DNA of 64,000 bases from positions 1,240,001 to 1,304,000 of the forward strand of contig NZ_CP100404.1 in NCBI RefSeq assembly GCF_024218775.1. Reading direction: 5' to 3'. Origin of the DNA: Haloarcula marina. Its GTDB lineage: Archaea; Halobacteriota; Halobacteria; Halobacteriales; Haloarculaceae. The first letter of the stretch is position 1. Every line of letters begins with the position of its first letter. Made by a program: the position numbers and the translations under genes. A model generated the notes under the pieces. It ran no database searches, was not told the DNA's origin, and worked only from the letters and a program-made list of their open reading frames with translations. Positions 43,241 through 51,986 of the stretch are shown here, in pieces.

Positions 43241-44283
43241 CCGACACACGACTCTGCCGAACCTTCCAGACCGCACCCGCTGCCGTCCCCCGGGACAACA
43301 GCGCGAAGTTCCTCGATTCGGGCCTCACCAGCGAGGGGTTCCAGACCCCCGATTGGCTCGTGCCGGACATCGAAGACGGGACGGCCCCGTCGATGAAAGC
43401 CGAGGCCGTCGACAACATCGTCGACCGCCTGCCCGACCACGCGCCCGACTTCGCCGGGAAGATTCTCCCGCGCGTCGAGTGGGCCTACGACGGCCCCGAG
43501 TTCCGCGAGCGCGGGACCGAACAGGTCCGTCGCCTCGCGAGCGAGGTGGGCGAACACCTCGACGGCATCGTCTTCCCGAAGGTCGGCCGCCTCGAAAACG
43601 TCCGGGACGCCGCCGGGGTGCTGGCCGACGCCGAACGCGAGGCGGGCCTCGACGACGGGGCCTTGGAGATGGCCATCATCCTTGAAACCGCGGCCGCCCG
43701 GTCGGACCTTCGGGAAATCTGCCAGTTCGCGGCCGATTCCAGACTGTCGGGCATCGTCTTCGGCCCCGTCGACTACACGGCGGAACTGGGCGGCCGGGCG
43801 CTCCACGGCGAGCGACCGCGCTGGGACGGCCTGCTCGAAGCCCTCTCGAACGAGACGAGCGCCGTCGACCTCGTCGCTATCGGCGGCCCCTTCGACCAAC
43901 TGTTCCACGAACGGGCGGGTGTCACCTACTACAACGCCGAGGGCTACGCCGACCAAGTGGAACGCGAGGCCACCATCGGCATCGACGGGTCGTGGTCGCT
44001 CCACCCCAAACAGACCGTCCAGGCCAACCGCATCCACATGCCCACGACGGAGGAACTGGACCGCGACCTCACGAAGATAGAGGCCTTCAACGACGCCAAG
44101 CGCGAGGGGACGGGGGCCGTCGTCGTCGACGGGCAGATGGTCGACGAGGCCACCTACAAGAACTTCGCCAACACCGTCGTGAAGGTCCGTGCCATCGACG
44201 AGGCCCACCCCGGACAGACGAGCGAATTCTACGACGACGCGCTCTTAGAGCGGGCGCTGACCGTCGACCTCGTGTTCAACTGA
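43237..44283 (+). CDS. citE: Beta-methylmalyl-CoA (malyl-CoA) lyase, CitE-like
   Basis: A 348-residue HpcH/HpaI-CitE lyase. The CoA/metal motifs are visible as LVPDIEDGTAPSMKAEAV, LPRVEWAYDGPEF, VFPKVGRLENVRD, IILETAAARSDLREIC with the metal-binding Glu, and FGPVDYTAELGGR. It should split beta-methylmalyl-CoA into glyoxylate and propionyl-CoA. Glyoxylate would then condense with acetyl-CoA by malate synthase, not present in the window. Last gene of the cycle operon. Confidence 0.93.
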   Translation: MTDTRLCRTFQTAPAAVPRDNSAKFLDSGLTSEGFQTPDWLVPDIEDGTAPSMKAEAVDNIVDRLPDHAPDFAGKILPRVEWAYDGPEFRERGTEQVRRLASEVGEHLDGIVFPKVGRLENVRDAAGVLADAEREAGLDDGALEMAIILETAAARSDLREICQFAADSRLSGIVFGPVDYTAELGGRALHGERPRWDGLLEALSNETSAVDLVAIGGPFDQLFHERAGVTYYNAEGYADQVEREATIGIDGSWSLHPKQTVQANRIHMPTTEELDRDLTKIEAFNDAKREGTGAVVVDGQMVDEATYKNFANTVVKVRAIDEAHPGQTSEFYDDALLERALTVDLVFN

Positions 44284-44329
44284 CGCTCGCGGACCAACCC
44301 TCAAGCCCGTCCGGCCCGTCGAGACGGCA

Positions 44330-45349
44330 ATGGCAGCCATCGAAGTCGACGGACTGACGCGGCGCTACGGCGACCTCGTCGCTGTCGACGACGTTTCCTT
44401 TTCCGTGGCCGAGGGCGAGATTCTCGGCTTGCTCGGCCCCAACGGCGCGGGCAAGTCGACGCTCGTCAACACGCTGTGTACCCTCCTCCGACCCAGCGAG
44501 GGGACCGCCCGCGTCGCGGGCCACGACGTGCGCACCGACCCCGGCGGCGTGCGCGGGAGCATCGGCGTCGTGTTTCAGGAACCGGCGCTCGACGAGGAAC
44601 TCACCGGCGTCGAGAACCTCCGCTTTCACGCCCGTCTGTACGGGATTCGGAGAGCCGAGCGCACGGCGCGGATGCGGGCGGTGCTGGACCTCGTGGACCT
44701 CGCCGACGATGCCAACAAACCGGCCGGCGAGTATTCGGGGGGCATGGCCCGCCGTCTCGAACTCGCGCGCGGTCTGCTCCACGAACCGTCGGTCCTCTTT
44801 CTGGACGAACCGACCGTCGGACTGGACGCGGGCACGCGCAAGACCGTCCGGGAGTACATTGCCCGTCTGAACCGCGAAGCGGGCGTCACCGTCGTCCTGA
44901 CGACCCACTACATGGAGGAAGCCGACGCGCTCTGTGACCGGGTCGCCATCGTCGACGACGGGAACGTGGTCGCCCTCGATACGCCCGACGCGCTGAAACA
45001 CGGCCTCGGCGGGGACGTGGTCCGTCTCGGGACGGACGACCCGGCGGCCGTCACGCGCGCCGTCGGCGACGAACCGTGGGTCCGGTCCGTGACGACCACA
45101 GCGGACGGCGTGGACGTGGGCGTCGACGACGGCGAACACCGGGTCGCGGCGCTTGTCACCGCGGCCAGCGAGGTAGCGGGCGTACAGACCGTCTCCGTCG
45201 ACCGGCCAACGCTGGAACGTGTGTTCCTCTCGCTGACGGGCCGGACCGTCGACGAGGCGGAGGCCGAGATGGGGGAGACACCACAGAAGGCCTCTGCGAG
45301 AGCAGACGGCGACGGTCGAAGCGGCAAGAGCGACGGGGAGGAACGATGA
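44330..45349 (+). CDS. ABC-2 type transporter ATP-binding protein (DrrA/NodI-like)
   Basis: A 339-residue ATPase. Walker A LLGPNGAGKST, Q-loop VVFQEPALDEELTGVENL, signature YSGGMARRLELARGL (a YSGGM variant), Walker B VLFLDEPTVGLD and the switch TTHYMEE are all present. A ~110-residue C-terminal regulatory domain follows (DVVRLGTDDPAAVTRAVGDE; LERVFLSLTGRTVDEAEAEM). The start at 44330 is preceded by only 46 bases from citE. It overlaps the permease start by 4 bases. Drug, lipid or glycan export is typical. Confidence 0.92.
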   Translation: MAAIEVDGLTRRYGDLVAVDDVSFSVAEGEILGLLGPNGAGKSTLVNTLCTLLRPSEGTARVAGHDVRTDPGGVRGSIGVVFQEPALDEELTGVENLRFHARLYGIRRAERTARMRAVLDLVDLADDANKPAGEYSGGMARRLELARGLLHEPSVLFLDEPTVGLDAGTRKTVREYIARLNREAGVTVVLTTHYMEEADALCDRVAIVDDGNVVALDTPDALKHGLGGDVVRLGTDDPAAVTRAVGDEPWVRSVTTTADGVDVGVDDGEHRVAALVTAASEVAGVQTVSVDRPTLERVFLSLTGRTVDEAEAEMGETPQKASARADGDGRSGKSDGEER

Positions 45350-46134
45350 CGGATTCGTCCGCCCGTCTCACTCGCGAGGCGGTGGCCGTCTACGGCCTCT
45401 GGAAGCGCGACCTCGTGCGGTTCTGGCGGGCCAAGAGCCGCGTCGTCGGCCTCCTGTTGGGACCGTTCTTCATCCTCGTGTTCTTCGGGTTCGGGTTCAG
45501 CGACGCCCGATTCGGGTCCATCCCGTCGTCGCTGTCGTATCTGGACTACCTCGTCCCCGGCATCCTCGGGTTCACGATGCTGTTCTCGGCGTCGTTCACG
45601 GGCCTGGCCGTCCTCTCTGACCGCGAAGTCGGCTTCCTGAAGGAGATTCTGGTCGCGCCGGTGAGTCGGACGGCCGTCGTCGTCGGGCGCATCGCTGGCG
45701 GCGCGACGACGACGATGTTGCAGGCGCTGCTCATCCTCGCGCTCGCCGTGCCGCTGGGCTTCCGTCCGCGGTCGCTGGTCGGCGTCGCCCTCGCCGTCGT
45801 CTTTCTCGTCCTCATCGCGGCGACGTTCATCGGTCTCGGGTTGGCGATGGCTTCGCAGTTCAAGGACACGCAGGGGTACAACCTCATCATCAACTTCGCG
45901 CTGTTTCCGCTGGCGTTCCTCTCCGGGGCGTTCTACCCGTTGTCGAACCTGCCGCTCCCGATTCAGGTCGTCGGCTACCTCAACCCCCTCACCTACGGCG
46001 TCGACGGCTTGCGAGGGGCGTTGGTCGGCTACTCCGAGCGAGCGCTCGTCTTGGACCTCGGGGCGATGGTCGTCGCGGCCGTCGTGACGGTGGCGCTCGG
46101 TGCGGCGCTGTTCCGGCGCGTCGAAGCGGTGTAG
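45346..46134 (+). CDS. ABC-2 family permease
   Basis: A 262-residue permease with six hydrophobic helices, starting MTDSSARLTREAVAVYGLWK. The ABC-2 signature near the C-terminus reads FPLAFLSGAFYPLSNLPLPI and YLNPLTYGVDGLRGALVGY. The amphipathic N-terminus (KRDLVRFWRAKSRVVGLLL) is typical of DrrB/NodJ exporters. It pairs with the ATPase just upstream to form an exporter of unknown substrate. Confidence 0.9.
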   Translation: MTDSSARLTREAVAVYGLWKRDLVRFWRAKSRVVGLLLGPFFILVFFGFGFSDARFGSIPSSLSYLDYLVPGILGFTMLFSASFTGLAVLSDREVGFLKEILVAPVSRTAVVVGRIAGGATTTMLQALLILALAVPLGFRPRSLVGVALAVVFLVLIAATFIGLGLAMASQFKDTQGYNLIINFALFPLAFLSGAFYPLSNLPLPIQVVGYLNPLTYGVDGLRGALVGYSERALVLDLGAMVVAAVVTVALGAALFRRVEAV

Positions 46135-46146
46135 CCGTGTTCCGTC

Positions 46147-47265
46147 TCAGTCGAAGAAGTCCGCCAGTCGCGCCGTGGCTGTCTCGACGCGGTCGGTCAT
46201 CATCGCGAACCGTATCCAGTCGGCGCGCGAGTCGCCGAACGCCGCACCCGGCATCCCCGCGACGCCCCCTTCGTCGACGAGTTCGAAGACGTTCTCGAAA
46301 CTCCCCGGAAAGCCGGGGAATCGGGCCATGACGTAGAAGCCGCCGTCGGGGCGGTTGTACTCTGCACCAACATCCGCAAGCGCGTCACAGAAGGTATCGA
46401 TGCGCCGTTGCAGACGGCGACGGCTGGCGGCGTAGTAGTCGGGGCTGGTCGTCTGCAAGGCGCGGAGGACGGCGTACTGTGCGGGGCGACTCCCTGAGAC
46501 GTTCGTGAGCATGTGCCGCGTCTGCGCGCGGTCCAGCAGTTCGCCGTGCGGGCCGTCCGCGGGCGGGAACACGGCGTAGCCGACGCGGAACCCGGTAATC
46601 GCCATCGACTTCGAGAAGGAGTTGGTGGCGACGACGTTCGGCGAGTCGAAGCGGAGCGCCGACGCGAACCGCCCGGCGTAGTCGAAGTGGTCGTACACCT
46701 CGTCGCTGACCAGCAGGGCGTCGTTGGCCTCGGCGATGTCGACGAACGCTCTCATCGCGTCGGCGTCGTAGACTGCGCCCGTCGGGTTGTTCGGCGAGTT
46801 GACGACGATGACGGCGGTGTCCTCGCTGGCGGCCGCGCGCACGGCCGCCGGGTCGAGTCGCCCGTCGTCGTCGACGGGGACGAACGACATCTCGGCCCCG
46901 ACGAAGTTGACGCGCCCGGCGTAGTAGGGGTACACGGGGTCGGTGAGCAGGACTTCCTCGCCCGGAAAGTGGTCGAGTCCGCCGGTCATGGCGAGGTGGT
47001 TCGCCCCGCCAGCCCCGTTGGTGACGACGACGCGGTCCCGGTCGACGCCGCGCCGGGCCGCTATCTCCTCACGGAGTTCCGTCAGCCCGGGACTGGGGGC
47101 GTACTGATACTCGTCGACGCCAGCCTCGGCGTAGTCTCGAAGCGCGTCCCGAAGCCCCTCGGGCGGGTCCCAGTCGGGGTTGCCCGAGACCATGTCGACG
47201 ACGTCCCGGTCTGCCTCCGCCGCGTACTGCATGACCCGGAAGAACTGGGGCGTCTCGTAGTCCAT
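46147..47265 (-). CDS. Class I/II PLP-dependent aminotransferase
   Basis: A 372-residue fold-type I aminotransferase. It has the substrate/PLP motifs VTNGAGGANHLAM, VVNSPNNPTGAVYDADAM, LLVSDEVYDHFDYAG and the Schiff-base lysine in NSFSKSMAITGFRVGYAVF, plus the C-terminal arginine region GFYVMARFPGF. Aspartate or aromatic amino acids are common substrates of this subgroup. Its stop is 13 bases from the end of the convergent permease gene. Confidence 0.9.
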   Translation of the reverse strand: MDYETPQFFRVMQYAAEADRDVVDMVSGNPDWDPPEGLRDALRDYAEAGVDEYQYAPSPGLTELREEIAARRGVDRDRVVVTNGAGGANHLAMTGGLDHFPGEEVLLTDPVYPYYAGRVNFVGAEMSFVPVDDDGRLDPAAVRAAASEDTAVIVVNSPNNPTGAVYDADAMRAFVDIAEANDALLVSDEVYDHFDYAGRFASALRFDSPNVVATNSFSKSMAITGFRVGYAVFPPADGPHGELLDRAQTRHMLTNVSGSRPAQYAVLRALQTTSPDYYAASRRRLQRRIDTFCDALADVGAEYNRPDGGFYVMARFPGFPGSFENVFELVDEGGVAGMPGAAFGDSRADWIRFAMMTDRVETATARLADFFD

Positions 47266-47316
47266 ACGCGCTCTGCGGACGCGGCCATCCTGTGTCTTTC
47301 CGTTGTGTCTGCGTGC

Positions 47317-47460
47317 TCACTGCCGAACGTACAGCGTCACGACGCCCAACACGAGGAGCAGGCCGCCCCAGAGGAAGTCTGACCCGGGGAGGAAGCCGAG
47401 CAGGAGCGTCACGATTCCCGAGGACAAGAGCGACCATCCGACCGTCGTCTGGTAGGACAT
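47317..47460 (-). CDS. 47-residue two-helix membrane protein
   Basis: A short frame starts at ATG 47460 (MSYQTTVGWSLLSSGIVTLL) and continues through a PGSDFLWGG turn to a second hydrophobic helix ending LYVRQ, stop at 47317. Two transmembrane helices joined by a short loop are likely. It is the first gene upstream of the leftward aminotransferase, separated by 51 bases, and divergent from cinA. The function is unknown. Confidence 0.6.
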   Translation of the reverse strand: MSYQTTVGWSLLSSGIVTLLLGFLPGSDFLWGGLLLVLGVVTLYVRQ

Positions 47461-47520
47461 ACGACACGTCGTCGTTCCATACTGAAAGGTTCCGGGCCGA
47501 CGGCTGAACCCTTATTCGCT

Positions 47521-47537
47521 CCCGCGTCCAACGCGGG
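47521..47537. promoter_or_regulatory. Hairpin between TATA box and start codon of the CinA gene
   Basis: CCCGCG (47521-47526) and CGCGGG (47532-47537) flank TCCAA and end three bases before the ATG at 47541. A TTATT element lies at 47512-47516. Confidence 0.3.
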
Positions 47538-47540
47538 GGT

Positions 47541-48050
47541 ATGAGCGACACCGACCGACCCGTCGAGGAACGGGTCGGCGACGTACTGCGGGAACGCGGC
47601 GAGACTGTCGCCGTCGCCGAGTCCTGCACGGGCGGCCTCGTTGGGTCCCGACTGACAGACGTGCCGGGGTCGAGCGACTATTTCGACCGCTCGGTGGTCA
47701 CCTACTCCTACGCGGCCAAACAGGACCTCTTGGCCGTCTCTCGGGAGGCGCTGGACGCTCACGGGGCCGTCTCCGAACCCGTCGCGCGCGAGATGGCCCG
47801 CGGCATCCGCGATACCGCCGGAACGGACTGGGGCCTCGCGACGACGGGTATCGCTGGACCGAGCGGAGGCACGCCCGAGAAACCGGTCGGAACCGTCTAC
47901 GTCGGCGTCGCCTACGCCGCGCCGTGGGAGTCCGGCGACTCCGAGTGTGCCGTCGCGCGCTACGAGTTCGACGGGAGTCGGACCGCGGTGAAAGCGCAGT
48001 TCGCCGAGCAGGCGCTGACGGACCTGTTGACGGCCGCACAGGACCAGTAG
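47541..48050 (+). CDS. pncC: CinA C-terminal domain protein (nicotinamide-nucleotide amidase type)
   Basis: A 169-residue stand-alone CinA C-terminal domain. Landmarks are [46 protein letters not shown] and [20 protein letters not shown]. This family deamidates nicotinamide mononucleotide in NAD recycling. The N-terminal MoaB-like domain of full CinA is absent, as in many PncC proteins. It is followed 37 bases later by a membrane metal-hydrolase gene. Confidence 0.92.
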   Translation: MSDTDRPVEERVGDVLRERGETVAVAESCTGGLVGSRLTDVPGSSDYFDRSVVTYSYAAKQDLLAVSREALDAHGAVSEPVAREMARGIRDTAGTDWGLATTGIAGPSGGTPEKPVGTVYVGVAYAAPWESGDSECAVARYEFDGSRTAVKAQFAEQALTDLLTAAQDQ

Positions 48051-48087
48051 CAAAGCCTTTCGGTCGCGCGGTACTCGGGCGGGATAG

Positions 48088-48594
48088 ATGAACAAACGCG
48101 GCCACGTGCTGAACGCGGTGTTGCTGAGCATCGGGTTGGGGTACGTCCTCGACCCGTCGGGCGACGTCTCGACGTTCGCGACCATCGCCGAGGTGTTCCT
48201 CCCAGTCGTCCTCGGAGCGCTGTTCCCCGACGTGGACACCGCCTTCGGCAAACACCGGAAGACGCTCCACAACCTCCCCGTTCTCATCATCTTCCTCGCC
48301 CACCCCATCTACCACGGGGGCAACCTCCAGTGGGTGTGGCTCGGGGTGCTGACCCACTACGTACTCGACTATCTCGGGTCCAGACGCGGCATCGCGCTGT
48401 TCTACCCGCTGTCCGATACGGAGTACGGCTTCCCGTTCGGCGTCACGACCTCCAGCGACCGTGCCGAGATAGTCACCGTCGCTATCACTATCGTCGAACT
48501 CGCGGCTATCGCGGCTATCGTCCACGTCCTCCCGCAGTACCTCCCGCCGGAGATGACGCAGATGCTCGCGGAAAACACCACGCTCGTCGTTTAG
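48088..48594 (+). CDS. Membrane-bound metal-dependent hydrolase (YdjM-like)
   Basis: A 168-residue protein with four hydrophobic segments and the YdjM-family histidine/aspartate motifs: NKRGHVLNAVLL at the start, ALFPDVDTAFGKHRKTLHNL, then LTHYVLDYLGSRRGIALFYP. The family is named for likely metal binding, but its substrates are not established. It overlaps the tail of the convergent PHP-like gene by 4 bases. Confidence 0.82.
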   Translation: MNKRGHVLNAVLLSIGLGYVLDPSGDVSTFATIAEVFLPVVLGALFPDVDTAFGKHRKTLHNLPVLIIFLAHPIYHGGNLQWVWLGVLTHYVLDYLGSRRGIALFYPLSDTEYGFPFGVTTSSDRAEIVTVAITIVELAAIAAIVHVLPQYLPPEMTQMLAENTTLVV

Positions 48595-49352
48595 TACACC
48601 TTCACGTCGTCGAACTGCCCGTCGTAGGCGACGTGGTCCGGATGGGTCGGCGCGGTGCCCTGTAACATCACGCGGTCGAACTTCTCCCAACTGTTCTCGT
48701 AACCGAGGTGCGCGAACTCCAGCGCCCGCCGGAGCGCGTGACTCGGTCCGTCACGGTGGACGACCCGCCGAGGTGCGCCGGACTGCAACGCCTCGACGAG
48801 GGCCGCCTCGTCAGCCAGCGGTTCCTCGAATTCGGTCCACACCTCGCCGACGGTGCGGGTCAGATGCGCGTAGGAGGACCCGAACGTCGGCAGGCCCGTC
48901 TCGCTGGCGATGTGGCGCGCCCGCCGTTCGTGGTGGGGCAGGTATTTGGGATTGTACGCCTCCACCGCGTCGATGTTGTTCGCGTGGGTCCGTATCTCCT
49001 CGATACCGAGGCTGACGCTCAGGAATCCGGGATGGGGAACCAGCACCGCCGCGTCCTGTCGCTGGAGTTCCGCCATCGTCCCGTCGAGGGTGAGAAAGTC
49101 CGGTACCTGCTCGTTGAGGCCGACGGCGAGGAGGTGCCGACGGCGCTGCCACGTCCCCGTGAACAGTTCGCGGGCCGGGTAAATCTGCAACTCTTCGTCG
49201 GAGAACCGCTCGGCCCGCGCCCTGATGTTCGGCAACCGAATGAAGTGCGGCGCGTACACGAGGGCGTCGAGGCCGCGGGCTTTCGCTCGTTGGACGACCT
49301 GCTCGTTCAGTATCTTCACGTGCAGGTCGACGGCGTACCCCTCACTCGTCAC
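48591..49352 (-). CDS. PHP-domain-like protein with altered metal ligands
   Basis: A 253-residue PHP-type TIM-barrel protein starting at GTG 49352. The first motif is DLHVK (His11, then Lys13 where the usual second His is expected). The middle motifs YAPHF (His36), IYPARELFT (Glu62) and VLVPHPGF (His107) are kept. The last motif GSSYAHL has Ser160/Tyr161 before His163 instead of the usual Asp-x-His. At least two metal ligands are therefore changed. It may bind fewer metals, act on RNA or phosphate esters by another route, or be inactive. Confidence 0.75.
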   Translation of the reverse strand: MTSEGYAVDLHVKILNEQVVQRAKARGLDALVYAPHFIRLPNIRARAERFSDEELQIYPARELFTGTWQRRRHLLAVGLNEQVPDFLTLDGTMAELQRQDAAVLVPHPGFLSVSLGIEEIRTHANNIDAVEAYNPKYLPHHERRARHIASETGLPTFGSSYAHLTRTVGEVWTEFEEPLADEAALVEALQSGAPRRVVHRDGPSHALRRALEFAHLGYENSWEKFDRVMLQGTAPTHPDHVAYDGQFDDVKVY

Positions 49353-49452
49353 GCGTTTCGTTATCCCGGTGTACCCATTAGAGGTTTCTATTCGCGGAAG
49401 CGACCCTGGCCGTGGCGAACGCTTTTATCCGAGGGCGGCCTGCCTCTCAGCA

Positions 49453-49743
49453 ATGCCACGCTGGGAGTGCGCCATCGAGGGGGACGACAGCCAGTTCGAC
49501 CACGTCGAGGACCTCATCGTCCACCAGTCGACCGAACACGACCGCATCTCGTGTAAGGTGTGCGGGACCGTCGTCCCCGACGGCTATTTCGCCATCAAAC
49601 ACGCCTTCGACGAACACTCACGCGCCGAGTACGTCCGCGCCTACGACGCCTCCGCCGCCGAGGTCCGTCGCCGCGAGAACATCAAAGAGTCAGTCGAGGC
49701 CGCCGCCGACATGAACGAAGTCATCGAGCGACTGGAAGGGTAA
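49453..49743 (+). CDS. Small Cys/His-rich protein, possible zinc finger
   Basis: A 96-residue protein. MPRWECAIEGDDSQFDHVED is followed by a region with spaced His and Cys (LIVHQSTEHDRISCKVCGTV) and then FAIKHAFDEHSRAEY, suggesting one C2H2- or C2HC-like zinc site. The C-terminal ~40 residues form a charged helix. The ATG at 49453 is preceded by a TTTTATCC element at about 49422-49429, leaderless spacing. It probably binds protein or nucleic acid. Confidence 0.7.
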   Translation: MPRWECAIEGDDSQFDHVEDLIVHQSTEHDRISCKVCGTVVPDGYFAIKHAFDEHSRAEYVRAYDASAAEVRRRENIKESVEAAADMNEVIERLEG

Positions 49744-49944
49744 GGTAGGTCACCCTGTCTGTCGTCTCCCTTCGGTACGCGCCCAGAGCAGACGCTATGC
49801 GAATGGGACTCGAAAACCGGAATCGTTCAGTGACCGACGGTGACGCCACCGGGCGTTCGCTCACCGCCGCCTGCCGTCTCACGGCTTGCTTCGCTCTCTG
49901 TTTCTCGTTATATTCGGCGCGACGAGGCCGTGCCGATTGCTTGT

Positions 49945-49963
49945 GGAGCGCGTTCAGCGCTCC
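49945..49963. terminator. Hairpin at the spt5 stop codon
   Basis: GGAGCGC (49945-49951) and GCGCTCC (49957-49963) form a 7-base-pair stem around a 5-base loop that contains the spt5 stop (49954-49956). No long T-run follows, so a terminator role is only possible. Confidence 0.3.
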
Positions 49964-50391
49964 TCACTGTCCAGCACGCGAATCTGGTCGCCGCGCACGG
50001 TGACCGGAATCGGGACCGTCGCCTCGTACAGTTCGACGGTGACCTGGTCTTTGCCCTCGTCGATGCGCTGGACCTGGGCCTTCTCGCCTTTGAACGGCCC
50101 GGCGATGAGTTCGACGATGTCCCCCTCGGCGATGCCCTCCACGTCCGGTTTCGGCGAGAGGAAGTGCTCGACTTCCGCGATGGAGGACTCGCCTTGCACG
50201 ACGCCGTTGGCGTGGGGAATCTCGTCCAAGATGCGGTCGAACACGGCGTGGTCGTCGGCCTCGACCATGACGTAACTCGTCAGCGAGTCCGGGGCCAGCG
50301 CCGCGTGGATGTCCGGTTCCTCGCGGTTGATAATCATGTCCGCGACGGTGCGTTCCTGACTCGCCGTGGTCTTGACTGCGTAGATACCCAT
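49954..50391 (-). CDS. spt5: Transcription elongation factor Spt5 (NusG family)
   Basis: A 145-residue archaeal Spt5. The NGN domain ([54 protein letters not shown]) is followed by a KOW domain ([20 protein letters not shown]). With Spt4 it clamps RNA polymerase to raise processivity. It follows secE with a 4-base gap; ftsZ1, secE and spt5 lie in a row on one strand, as I recall from other haloarchaea. Confidence 0.95.
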   Translation of the reverse strand: MGIYAVKTTASQERTVADMIINREEPDIHAALAPDSLTSYVMVEADDHAVFDRILDEIPHANGVVQGESSIAEVEHFLSPKPDVEGIAEGDIVELIAGPFKGEKAQVQRIDEGKDQVTVELYEATVPIPVTVRGDQIRVLDSEER

Positions 50392-50395
50392 CTGT

Positions 50396-50575
50396 TTACA
50401 CCGGCTTGCTGCCAGGGACGAAGGTCATGATGGCGAAGATGATGAACCCGATGAGGCCGACGAGCACGATGCCCGCACCGGCTATCTTTGCGATTTGCGA
50501 GAACTCCTCCCACGACGGGGTGCTCGCCAACTTGAGCACGCGCACGTAGGAGGTGAGGTCGTAGGGAACGTCCAT
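50396..50575 (-). CDS. secE: Protein translocase subunit SecE
   Basis: A 59-residue single-helix membrane protein: [20 protein letters not shown], then [19 protein letters not shown], a helix around [13 protein letters not shown] and a short PGSKPV tail. This is the archaeal SecE/Sec61gamma plan, an amphipathic helix before the single transmembrane helix that clamps SecY. It starts at ATG 50575 with a TATA box at 50602-50609 and precedes spt5 by 4 bases. Confidence 0.9.
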   Translation of the reverse strand: MDVPYDLTSYVRVLKLASTPSWEEFSQIAKIAGAGIVLVGLIGFIIFAIMTFVPGSKPV

Positions 50576-50601
50576 AGCGGGTCGTATCCACCGATGGCTT
50601 T

Positions 50602-50609
50602 TCTATATT
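50602..50609 (-). promoter_or_regulatory. TATA-like box of the secE-spt5 transcript
   Basis: On the minus strand it reads aatatag, 28-34 bases before the secE ATG at 50575. Confidence 0.5.
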
Positions 50610-50722
50610 GTGGTCGCCGTCCGCGGTGTGAGCGGACCGCAGGGTCGTCGCGCCCACCGGACAGACCAGTCGGTACCGACGCGGGTGCGACGGAAAATCC
50701 GAGACGGTGAGGAACTGCGGAC

Positions 50723-51883
50723 TCAGTCGACGTAGTCGATGTCGTCGCCCAACTGCTGGGCGGCCCGTTCCTGTTCGGCCTCGCTCTTGCCGTAAATCTG
50801 CGGACTCTCGACGCCGGTGACGACTATCATCGTCTCCATCTTCCCCTCGAACTCGTTGTTGATAGACGCCCCCCAGATGATGCGGGCGTCGGGGTCGATG
50901 CGGTCGTAAATCTCCTCGACGACGCCTTCGGCTTCCTCGATGGACATGTCCGGACCGCCGACGACGTTGACCAGCGCGGAGTTCGCGCCGTCGAACTCCA
51001 CGTCCAGCAGCGGCGAGCGGAGCGCGGAGCGGATGGAGTCTTGGGCCTTGTTCTCGGAGTCGGACTCGCCGAGGCCGATCATCGCGACGCCGCCGTTCTC
51101 CATGATGGTGCGAACGTCGGCGAAGTCGACGTTGACCAGACCGGGCTTGGTGATGAGTTCGGTCATCCCCTTCACCGAGCGCATGAGGACGCGGTCACAG
51201 ATTTTGAAGGCGTCCTGGAGGGGCATCGACGGCGCGTAGTCAAGCAGGCGGTCGTTCGGGACGACGATGACGGTGTCGGAGACGGCGCGCAGACGTTCCA
51301 GACCGGCGTCGGCGTTGGCGCGGCGGCGTTCGCCCTCCGCGGTGAACGGAATCGTGACGATAGAGATAGTGAGCGCACCGGCCTCTTGGGCGGCCTGTGC
51401 GACGACGGGGGCAGAGCCTGTGCCGGTCCCGCCGCCGAGACCGGCGGTGACGAACACCATGTCGGACCCGCTGATGGACTGCTGGATGTCCTCGATGTCC
51501 TCTTGGGCGGCTTCCTCGCCGATTTTCGGGACCGAGCCAGCGCCGCGGCCGCCGGTGCGCTTCCGGCCGATGAGTATCTTCGTGTCGGCTTTCACCTCGT
51601 CCGCGAGGTGCTGGGCGTCGGTGTTGGCGGCGACGAGTTTCGCGCCGTGGATACCCTCTTCCATCATCCGGGTGACGGTGTTCCCACCGGCCCCGCCACA
51701 CCCGACGACGGTAATCTTCGTTTCGAGGTCTTTGACGACGCTCGCGAGTTCCTCGTCGGTCATCTGCCCGGAGGTGGACATGTCCTCTCTGCTCGGCGTC
51801 GTCTCCGCTGCCGACTCGGCGTCCGAGGATGCATCGTGCTCCTCTTCGGCTTCGTCGATGGCGTCGTCGATAATCGAGTCCAT
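50723..51883 (-). CDS. ftsZ1: Cell-division protein FtsZ1
   Basis: A 386-residue tubulin-like GTPase. The tubulin signature [15 protein letters not shown], the T4/T7 loops ([34 protein letters not shown]) and a 60-residue acidic N-terminal extension ([20 protein letters not shown]) are as in haloarchaeal FtsZ1. The short C-terminus ([11 protein letters not shown]) lies after the globular part. It acts in Z-ring assembly at mid-cell. Start ATG at 51883; it precedes secE and spt5. Confidence 0.95.
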   Translation of the reverse strand: MDSIIDDAIDEAEEEHDASSDAESAAETTPSREDMSTSGQMTDEELASVVKDLETKITVVGCGGAGGNTVTRMMEEGIHGAKLVAANTDAQHLADEVKADTKILIGRKRTGGRGAGSVPKIGEEAAQEDIEDIQQSISGSDMVFVTAGLGGGTGTGSAPVVAQAAQEAGALTISIVTIPFTAEGERRRANADAGLERLRAVSDTVIVVPNDRLLDYAPSMPLQDAFKICDRVLMRSVKGMTELITKPGLVNVDFADVRTIMENGGVAMIGLGESDSENKAQDSIRSALRSPLLDVEFDGANSALVNVVGGPDMSIEEAEGVVEEIYDRIDPDARIIWGASINNEFEGKMETMIVVTGVESPQIYGKSEAEQERAAQQLGDDIDYVD

Positions 51884-51986
51884 ATTTAAATCCCCGTTGC
51901 GTACGAACACTCATTAGTTTTCCCCCTGCGTCTGACACGCGTCTGACGATTTCTCGGGGTGTTTCGGGCAATGAAACGCCGGTTTA

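Noticed and set aside
49797-50003. A 68-codon frame before spt5
   Set aside because: It overlaps the spt5 end and is rich in Arg/Cys/Ser, typical of shadow coding; no supporting promoter.
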